64,000 nucleotides of DNA from Saccharum officinarum (taxonomy: Eukaryota; Streptophyta; Magnoliopsida; Poales; Poaceae): NCBI GenBank assembly GCA_020631735.1, contig CM036162.1, positions 92,242,401-92,306,400 on the forward strand, read 5' to 3'. This document shows positions 56,416-64,000 of this stretch, piece by piece (the first letter of the stretch is position 1; each line of letters opens with the position of its first letter). Made by a program: the position numbers and the translations under genes. Below the pieces are notes generated by a model. It had not been told where the DNA came from, did no database searches, and saw nothing but the letters and a program-made list of their open reading frames with translations.

Positions 56416-56999
56416 TTAGTGTGAACCCATATCTATCGCGGAGATGTAACTCCCCTGATGTACTGTTTTTTAGGAATTTTTTTTAGTCCAAATTTGAAAC
56501 AAATTTTAAATTTAACCCGCGTTTAATTTTTTTTTAAATCTAACCCGTTTGGCCCCGCCACCATGCATGGCGGGGCAAATGCACTGAACCCCGCCATGCA
56601 TGGTGGCGGGGTACAGGTCCCACGTGGCGGGGGACGTGGCATGCCACCCGGGTGTACCCCGCCATGATGCGTGGCGGGGTATGCCTAAATAAAAGCTGCG
56701 CCCCGCCATGCCCGCTCGGCCGACGCTCCGCATTTGCAGCCACGCCGCCGCCGTTGCCCGCGCCCCCAGCGACGGCGAACCGCCGCCAGAGCCGTCACCG
56801 TCCGCGCCGCCGCGCCGTCCCCCGCGCCCCCGCCGTCGTGGCCCCGCCGGCGCGTCCCCGGCCACCGCGCCCTCGGCCGCGTCTCCGGCCGCCGTTCCCG
56901 CGCCGCCACCCCGGCCGCGGACCGTCGCACCCCGGCCCGGCCCCGGCACGCCGTCGCTCGGCCAACCTCGTCGCGCCGCCGCAACCCGTTTTACGGTAA

Positions 57000-57480
57000 A
57001 TTTTTTTATTTTGTCGTTACTATTATTTATTTATATTAAATATTATTAAGTTATTATTATTTATTTAGTTAATTATTTAATATTCTTTGTATTAAACGAT
57101 TATTTAGTTATTTAACATTAGTTATTTAGTTAGGTATTGAATTATTTAGTTAGTTATTTACTTATTTAGTTAGTTAACGATTATTTGTAGTTAGTTAGTT
57201 AATATTATTTGTAGTTAGTTAGTTATTTAGTTAGATAACGATTAATATTAATTATTTAGTTGGTTAACGATCATTTGTAGTTAACGATATTTTTGATAGT
57301 TAGTTAATATTAGTTTTTAGTTAATGGGTTCGTATTAGTTATTTAGTTATTATTTAATTAGTTAACGATTATTAGTTATTCGGATGTTATTAGTTAATAT
57401 TAGTTATTTAGATACTAAGTAAGTTAGTTACGTGGTAGGTAAGTAAGGTTAGTTAGTTAGTTATGTAGTAATTAGTGCTA
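57000..57480. repeat. Degenerate TTAGTTATTTAG array
   Basis: Nearly 500 bp built from TTAGTTA, TTATTTAG and TTAACGATTA words without a fixed period. It lies between the left terminal repeat of the MULE and the transposase start and is probably 5' leader or intron. Confidence 0.75.
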
Positions 57481-57522
57481 CCATATTGGTCAGTTGATAA
57501 TCGGATGTCAAATCGTTTTGTA

Positions 57523-59138
57523 GATGGATTACGGTGTAAGAGTTTTTTACGGAGGAAGTGTTAGGAGAGAGGATTGCCAGTTTGAGGATATGTATGAAGA
57601 ATTGGAATGGTTTGATGGCACCCCTAGTTTCCGCGATCTATGTGACCGTTTGAGTTTGAAGTTTGGCGAGGCTTTTCACACTAAATGGTAGGTTTGATGT
57701 TGGAAAGAATAGAGCACACTATGTGATGATGGACTTGTGCAACCAAGCAGAGTGGTCCCGATACAATAGGGTCATCCAAGGTTTGAATGTCGGCATGGCT
57801 GAGTTGGTGCTGGAGAATGTTGAGAATGAGGAGCCGTCCTTCGACAGTGGTACTCTAGAAGATTGTGGTGTGCAGATGCAACAAACTATAGAGAGTATGG
57901 ACTTGGATGGTAATTTGACGCAGGAGCGGGTTCATTCTCCTCCAGTTGGTCATATAAGCAATGATTTTGATGTAAACGAGTTTGAACAGGAGGAGGAGGA
58001 GGCGACAGAGGAGGAAATGATTGGTGATGATGTTAGCACTGATTCTGACGATTCAGGAAATGAGGAAGGAGGTCCACATGCCATGCGAGCACCGGTTGAA
58101 GCCACGCCCTCTGGAGGTCACGTATGGAAAGGCTTGGCGGGCAAAGCAAATTGCCCTGGCAATTCGTTGGGGTAGCTGGGAGGAAGCCTATAACAGGGTT
58201 CCACGCATTTTGTGTGCGATGGAACACTTCAACCCTGGCATGAGATCGTTCATATACACAGGAGGGTTGTATCTTCAGAACCCGTTGAGGCATATTCTGT
58301 ACCGTGTGTTCTGGTATTTCGATCAGTGCAAACATGCATTTCAGTATTGTCGGCCAGTTGTTCTTGTTGACGGCACGTTCCTCACCGGCAAATACAGGGG
58401 CACATTGATGATGGCTGCTGCTGTAGACCCAGAGAACTAGATAGTGCCAATGGCTTTTGCTTTGGCGGAGGGGGAAACAATAATTCATGGTCATGGTTTA
58501 TGCGTCTGCTCCGTGTTCATGTGCTTGGCCCTTCTCGCACCATTTGTCTGATTTCAGACCGTCACATTAGAATTCTTAATGCAGCCGGTGAACATATTGA
58601 TGGTCACCCGCCCCTAGTGCACCATTGGTGCATGCGGCATTTTGCCGCCAATTTCTGGCGGCGTCAACGCAAGAAGGATGTGGCTGACAAGTTAAAGGAG
58701 CTTTGTAATAAACGTACGGAACACGAGTTCAACGAGACTATGGCAGAACTAGAGAAGATGCTCAACTAAGCTGGCAAGGCATGGTTAGACCAGCAGATGG
58801 AAAATAAAGCCAAGTGGGCATTAGCATATGATGAGGGCGGCTTCCGGTACGACATCATGACAACAAACTCCTCTGAGTCTTTCAATCGTGTGTTCAAAGG
58901 CGTTCGATCTCTCCCAGTGTCTGGTATTGTTGAGTTCTCTTTTAGGAAGTGCAATGAGTATTTTGTTAGGCGGTATGGCCTAGCCCTGAGGAATGAAGAG
59001 GAGCTTGGAAGATGGGGGAAGGCTGCACACGAATATTTGAAGGAGGCTGAGGAATTGGCCAAACAACAGGTTGCCGAGGCTTATGGACGGGACATGCTTG
59101 TTTTCTACGTACCTCATGTCGTAGAGGACATGACATGA
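57523..59138 (+). pseudogene. MULE transposase, frame broken
   Basis: The ATG at 57523 opens MDYGVRVFYGGSVRRED. The frame shifts near 57665, near 58110 and near 58475, with stops at 58438-58440 (after DPEN) and 58767-58769. The recognisable core includes FWYFDQCKHAFQYCRPVVLV then DGTFLTGKYRG (first catalytic D), LISDRHIRI (second D), HHWCMRHFAANFWRR, and TNSSESFNRVFKGVRSLP with the downstream E. The C-terminal SWIM zinc finger usual for the family is not found; coding ends at VVEDMT. Transposases of this group are also the ancestors of FAR1/FHY3 plant regulators. It is not functional as read. Confidence 0.9.
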
Positions 59139-59175
59139 CAGTAAAACACACATATAGGACATGATATTCCAAGGT

Positions 59176-59743
59176 TCACTCAAACCTTACCTCATATCGT
59201 AGAGGACAAATGAACTCTTGTTCATTGCGTGGGTTTATCACGGCTTGCTCTCCGCAAAGGCACTTTGGAGAATCCTCGAGCCGACGTGCCGATGCTACGA
59301 CCTTCTCTTCCTCCGTCATAGGAGGAGGGTTAGGAGGGGGCGGAACCCAACGAGTAAACACCTCATGCTTGCAATGATCAACGCCGGGGTACAAAAGGAG
59401 AATCCTTGGGTCAAACTTGTCCGGACCGTCGATCCATTGAAAGAAAAAGCACCGGAAGTATGGCTACAAAAAAGTTCGAATTATCTCATCGCGAATACAA
59501 CATCAGAAACCAATAAGAAAAACAAATGGCACAATTACTTACGCTACAACTATAACATGTGTAGAAGCAACGAGCCGCAGTATCTGGATGTCTCGACTGG
59601 CTCACGTGCGCCGGATGACCACAGTCACAGTTAGGAAAAGGTTCCTCGGGAGGAACGGGCGCATCCTTGCAAGACACGTCGGGGTACATCTCTCTAGGAC
59701 GACCCTTTTTCCTCCAAATCGACTCACGATACGAGTCCTCCAT
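59176..59743 (-). CDS. GRF-type zinc-finger protein of the MULE (convergent gene)
   Basis: Two exons: 59543-59743 (67 codons, MEDSYRESIWRKKGRPREMY) and 59176-59463, joined by donor AGC|GTAAGT and acceptor TTTGTAG|CC. Splicing assembles one GRF zinc finger: C-D-CG ... CFYTC ... CFFFQWID, followed by GPDKFDPRILLLYP, then RWVPPPPNPPPMTEEEK and a second Cys pair (CLCG). GRF fingers bind single-stranded nucleic acid. Such proteins recur in grass transposons, where their role is unknown; the position recalls mudrB. AG|GTAAGG at about 59189 may be a further donor, so the true C-terminus could differ. No stop interrupts it. Confidence 0.7.
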
Positions 59744-60293
59744 CTAATAACACGAAATGATTTCTACACAAAACACATATCACTTATATAATGTACAATA
59801 TCAATACGATAAAAACTAATATAACTTTACTAACTACATTAACCAAACATACTACAACAATGGACGCAGAGAAGGGGTGGCCGGAACAAGGTCCGACGAT
59901 GGGCCGGTAGCCGACGGGGAGGGGCCCTAGGCGGGAGGGGCGTCGAGGGGAGGGGAGCTCAGTCCTAGGGTGGAGAGGGGCGCTGTGGGAAATGGAATGG
60001 ATAAATGGCCAAAAACAAGAAGTGCCCGACTTTTAAATGGGCGGGGTTGTACCCCGCCATGATTCATGGCGGGTTAGAGGTACCCCGCCATGCATCATGG
60101 CGGGTTACTCCTTTCCACGCTGGCCTACAGCGTGCCACGTGGGACATGCACCCCGCCACCATGCATGACAGGGTTCAGTGCATTTGCCCCGCCATGTATG
60201 GTGGCGGGGCCAAACGGGTTAGATTTAAAAAAAAATTCAAATGCGGGTTAAATTTAAAATTTGTTTCAAATTTGGGCTAAAAATAAAAAAAAA

Positions 60294-60321
60294 ATCTTTT
60301 TTAGCGGCCGCTAAAAAAGAT
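60294..60321. repeat. 28-bp perfect palindrome centred on a NotI site
   Basis: Perfect dyad with TTTTTTAGCGG on the left and CCGCTAAAAAA on the right, extended by ATC/GAT. The left three bases are the last bases of the MULE, the next eight are its target duplication and the rest is host. Before the MULE arrived the site already held a 22-bp palindrome. Confidence 0.9.
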
Positions 60322-63076
60322 AGAAAAAGTTCATTTTGCCTCCCCAACTATCGCGAAAGTGTTTTCCCTCCCTCAACTCTAAAACCAGACATAGTTCCTC
60401 CCTCATATCTTAAAACTAGTCACTTTACCTCCATGGCTGTTTCCGTCGGTGGTTTGTCTTTTTTCTTTTATGTTTATTTTGGCTAAATTTTTGGAAAAAC
60501 CATAGTAAGACATAGAAAAATTATAAAATTTGAAAAATCCAATTGCATTGGACTCCACATTAGTAGTTCTACACAGTGAACATATGATATGGTATGCTTT
60601 AGTATAAAGTTTTTGTTGTAACTTTATATTTATGTTTTTTTAGTAATTAATTCATAGCTGTTGTTTCTCTGATCCAATTGTGGTGAAATTTTTACGGTGG
60701 GATAATTATTGAATGCTTGAGCTATAGTAAAAATTTCATGCCCATTTAGTAATGCATGATTGAGTTATAGATTTATCTAGGTTTATGTTTGTTAAATAGT
60801 TTTTAAATGAAATTAAATCTATAACTCAGTCATACATGATCCAATGAGCATGAAATTTTTTTAGATTCTATATGAGTAGATCTACACAACAAACATATGA
60901 TATGGTATGTTTTAGTATAAAGTTTTTGCTATAACTTTAAATTTATGTTTTTCTGTAATTAATTCATAGCTCTAGCTTCTGTGGTCCGATTATGGTAATT
61001 TTTTTATGGTGAGCTAATCATTGAATTCTTGATATGTAGCAAAAAAATTCATGCTCATTTGATCATGCATGACTGAGTTATAGTTTTATCTATATAAACC
61101 TAGATAAATTAATAGATAAATCTATAACTCAGTCATATATGTTCTAATGAGCAAGAATTTTTTTTACATCTTAAGCATGCAATGATCAATCCACCACAAA
61201 AGTTTCACCATAATTGGATAAGAGAAACTGCAACTATGAATTAATTATATAAAAATATTGATATAAAGTTACAACAAAAACTTTGTACTAAATCACATCA
61301 TATCATATGTTCAATGTGTATAACTACTCATGTGGAGTCCAACGCAGTCGTGTTTTCCATTTTATGATTTTTCTGTGATTTACTGTAATTTTTTAAAGAT
61401 TTAGCTAAAATCTGTACTATAAAAGAGCGAAGGAATTAAAAATAGCCTATCACCCTGATGTTTCCTACCCACCTAAACTTATGTCCCTTAGATCACAGAT
61501 CCAACGCATCTAATCCCCCGTCATAATCTGACGAATGGGCCCAGCTGGAAAACTTTTAATTGTTTATGCGTGTTTATACATGCTGTTCCTCGGATCGCTA
61601 TTTTTTCCCACCAAAAAAATATACCCAGCCGCCTAATATCATCAACCTCAAGGTCCTCTATCGTTTTTTTTTTCAAAAGGAAATAACGCACATATCACCT
61701 CTCGGTCTCTCTTGTTTTTTCCAAAAAAAAAAAAAATTTAACGCACATATCATATGCCTCCCAGAACGTCGGTCTCATTTTTTTTTCCCTCTTTTCCAAT
61801 CTACTAGAAGCTAATCCAATCCCATCATTGTACGTGTTACATATGAGTATATACGAATATATTACGAGCACAATAACATGACCAATCCAATCCCAACAAG
61901 TGCCTAGGTGTTGAGCCTAAATTTTGACGGTGGATACCTGTACTTATAATATTATTATTAGTTGGAATTGTGTGCTATTCTAAAAAAAGGGATTTGTGTG
62001 CTAAGAAGTTTAAGACTTTGGACTTGTTTCGGCTACTTCCTCGTAATGCTCCGAACTATATATAGCTGACCGAGCTAGGGTACCAGGCAACATCGTCCAA
62101 TCTAATCAGCATCCATGTCCTGCCATCTTCACATTGTCATCCAGCGAGAAGAACGATGGAGAAACGCGCAGATGCCGCTACTAAATTGGGATTATCCATG
62201 TTGTCCGGCTTGCCCTTGATCTTCTTCCAACACCGTCATCATGGCCAAGAGGACGTTGACAACGAGATGCTTCAATATCAAATACGTCTCACAGTACGTC
62301 TATAATCCCACCAGCCAGTCCCGTTTAGGGTTTTCTTTTCCGAGTACACGAAACAACAATCGTAGGTATCCCGATGTGGCAGTTTGGCATAGAATTCTAG
62401 GCCGGTGTCGCGGCTCCAGTACGGCATACATACTAATACTTGCGAGCTGTAACGTGTCAATGTACATGTAGAGTACATACGTACTTGCATACAGTCAAAA
62501 TCGAACATGGAGGAGTGACTTGGAACTGGAAGGGATATATAGACAGAGAGAACAACAGGGTCACGGAAGGCTTCTTTTTCGAACCCAAGCATGATTTCCT
62601 GATTCATAATCAAATAAACAATAATGTACTGTATCTTTTAAACTAATAGCAAATATGCCCGTGCGGCACGAATATGTTTATATAAACTATTTCAAATGCA
62701 ATGAAATATTAATTGAATTGTTTGATATACAATGAAGATAGATGCCAAGCTCATTCCAAGATGAGTGCACTATAAGATGAAAAAGTTTCGAAATATTTAA
62801 ACCAAAAGTATACCTTTATTGTATATCAACAAATCAATAAATATTTTCATTCTAATTAAAATAGTTTTTAAAAACACGTGCGTGTCGCACGTGTATATTT
62901 GCTAGTAAACATAAAAGACAAAAAGAAAAACCACTAACGAAAACAGCCAGAGAGGTAAAACGACCGGTTTTGAGAGATGATGAGGAGGAACTATGTCTAG
63001 TTTTAGAGTTGAGAGAGAGGAGAAGTTGACTTCCGCGACAGCTGAAGGAGGCAAAGTGAACTTTTTTTAAAAAAAA
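60322..63076. mobile_element. Large foldback (Mutator-type) element interrupted by a Helitron
   Basis: Outer arms (about 60328-60490 and about 62906-63065) are inverted repeats beginning AAAAAGTTCA(T/C)TTTGCCTCC. Inner arms continue the dyad (60490 to about 60800 and about 61090-61410), with an extra partial copy at 60800-61090. The end phrase CCCCAACTATCGCGAAAGT resembles the end of the 25.1-kb foldback (CCCCCAACTATCGCAAAAGT), so they are relatives. The target duplication was not resolved. Noncoding. Confidence 0.75.
61411..62905 (+). mobile_element. Non-autonomous Helitron with verified empty site
   Basis: 1495 bp, starts TCTGTACTATAAAAG and ends CTAG, inserted between A and T. A 3' hairpin with a perfect 9-bp stem (ACACGTGCG at 62874-62882 and CGCACGTGT at 62886-62894, loop TGT) lies 7 bp before CTAG. 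Joining the flanks gives GCTAAAA-TAAACATAAAAG, which the opposite foldback arm (about 60470-60487) preserves uninterrupted. No Rep/helicase ORF. An inverted copy of the end-like motif lies at 62643-62672. Confidence 0.9.
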
Positions 63077-63259
63077 AACTCTAGAAGATGGGGTACCCCA
63101 AACCACCTCGGCCCACGGACCACGGCCCAGAAAGGATCAAGGTGGAAGAAACAAAACGCAAGGCGGCGTCCGCTGCTCCTCCACTTCGCGTTCCGTGTTT
63201 CCTACTCCGGTGACTCCACCACCAGCAACTCGCGCAGCGAACCCACTCCGACCACCGCC
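63077..63259 (+). promoter_or_regulatory. PBF1 proximal promoter and 5' leader
   Basis: GC-rich sequence between the foldback element and the PBF1 start codon, with GGCCCA-type words (CGGCCCACGG, CGGCCCAGAAAGG) like the site II elements of plant housekeeping genes. No TATA box is seen. The foldback transposon ends only about 180 bp from the ATG. Confidence 0.45.
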
Positions 63260-64000
63260 ATGTCGAGGCGCGGCGACTGGGTCTACGAGAACAACGGCGG
63301 GTAGGCTAACTGCCGCCTTCCCACCTCGCCTGCTGGCCGTATCCTATGTCTTTTCTAACGAGGGTCTGTTTGGTCCTGCAGGACCTGCGTGGCCATCGCC
63401 GGCGCCGATTACTGTGTCGTCGCGGCGGACACCCGCCTCTCTGTCGGATACAGCATCCTCACGCGCGACCACTCCAAGATCTGCGACCTGTGAGTCCCTG
63501 AACCTAATCGCGTGCTTCGATCTGTGCGTCTGGGCTTTAGGGTTTCTGGATTGGGGGACATGAGTGGGATTTTGGTGTGGCGTGGGCTTAAATATTTGGG
63601 TGGTAAGGCTGGATTCGTAGCAGGATTTGGTGCTGCCGCTGGTGGATTTAGCTAGGGTTTGGTGTTCGGAGGATTGGGTCCGAAATTATGGGGAAATATC
63701 TTACATTTTGGTAAGTTTTTTCCCCGTTTGCCTGGTAGTTTTTCGTTAATGGCTAGTTAATTCAGTATGCTCTTTGTGAACGATAAATGTTTGACTGGCT
63801 TGCTACTGTGGTATGATCTTTAGTTCATCAATTTGCTTACCTTAATAATGCTGAGCACACTGGGTTACATGTGGTTCATTTTCCTAGTCCTAGCTTTATG
63901 TCCTGTGTTTGCTCGTTCATTCAGATGACTAGATCATCATAGAACAGTATGTTAGATGCTGCTTTCTGCATAAGAAGGGTAACATTCCTTGCTAAACAAA
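63260..64000 (+). CDS. PBF1: 20S proteasome beta-1-type subunit PBF1 (beta6), 5' part
   Basis: Exon 1 is 63260-63300 (MSRRGDWVYENNGG), donor GG|GTAGGC. Exon 2 is 63382-63489, acceptor CTGCAG|GACC, encoding TCVAIAGADYCVVAADTRLS then VGYSILTRDHSKICDL, and ending in phase 2 before GTGAGT. The 49 codons match the N-terminus of plant proteasome subunit beta type-1 (PBF1, the beta6 position), a structural, non-catalytic subunit of the 20S core in cytosol and nucleus. From 63490 to the window end is intron 2, with no further exon visible, so the rest of the gene lies beyond 64000. Confidence 0.93.

Larger units (their letters stand above)
56474..60296. mobile_element. Mutator-like element (MULE) with two convergent genes
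   Basis: 3.8-kb element. Long terminal inverted repeats of about 240 bp (56474 to about 56715 and about 60040-60296) share AAATTTGAAACAAATTTTAA, AACCCGTTTGGCCCCGCC and several CCCCGCCATG...CATGGCGGGG palindromes. Target duplication TTTTTTAG (8 of an expected 9 bp) is present at 56466-56473 and 60297-60304. It carries a MULE transposase (plus) and a GRF zinc-finger gene (minus) that meet near 59.15 kb, the mudrA/mudrB-style arrangement. Confidence 0.88.

Noticed and set aside
56512..57049. Overlapping Pro/Arg-rich ORFs inside the MULE left end
   Set aside because: They span the terminal inverted repeat and a GC-rich stretch and read equally well in several frames; treated as MULE noncoding sequence.

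Overview
This is plant nuclear DNA, almost certainly from a panicoid grass, with Sorghum, Saccharum or Miscanthus relatives the best guess. The evidence is many-exon genes with GT-AG introns, grass-type proteins (SAUR, Ole e 1-like, PPR, meiotic ASY1/PAIR2, purple acid phosphatase, proteasome beta-1), GC-rich 5' coding ends, and abundant grass-style transposons. Two 100-bp runs of N are assembly gaps. There is no bacterial operon, CRISPR array or rRNA.

Layout. 1-1 kb: a SAUR gene (minus). 3.9-6.9 kb: a two-exon secreted Ole e 1-like protein (minus) with a 2.2-kb intron. 8.4-10.1 kb: an ASY1 exon fragment next to a PPR gene broken by three single-base deletions. 11.4-18.2 kb: a complete 22-exon ASY1/PAIR2 gene for a HORMA-domain meiotic axis protein (minus, 608 aa); all splice junctions and phases could be followed. 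19.9-28.5 kb: a purple acid phosphatase gene (minus) that has lost most of one exon. Its last exon is duplicated downstream, with 250 bp of ASY1 3' flank wedged between the two copies. Two foldback Mutator-like elements sit in its fourth intron, one carrying an inverted wax-synthase gene fragment.

28.8-46.6 kb is one PIF/Harbinger transposon (3-bp target duplication AAT). A 13.8-kb Ty1/copia element of the SIRE/Maximus type (target duplication ACACC) has split its Myb/SANT-like ORF1. 48.4-50.5 kb is a hAT-like element containing a solo LTR of the same copia family (target duplication TATAC). 52-56.4 kb holds small transposons, including a 515-bp hAT with an exact 8-bp duplication and several Tourist-like MITEs with Harbinger-like ends. 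56.5-60.3 kb is a decayed Mutator-like element with a transposase and a convergent GRF zinc-finger gene. 60.3-63.1 kb is a large foldback element interrupted by a 1.5-kb Helitron; the matching arm of the foldback preserves the empty site. From 63.26 kb the proteasome beta-1 subunit gene PBF1 begins (plus) and runs off the window.

The host genes are unrelated housekeeping, growth and meiotic genes and do not form a pathway. The main interest is the transposon archaeology: nested insertions dated relative to each other by target duplications and empty sites, gene-fragment capture in a hairpin, and a likely autonomous partner for a local MITE family.
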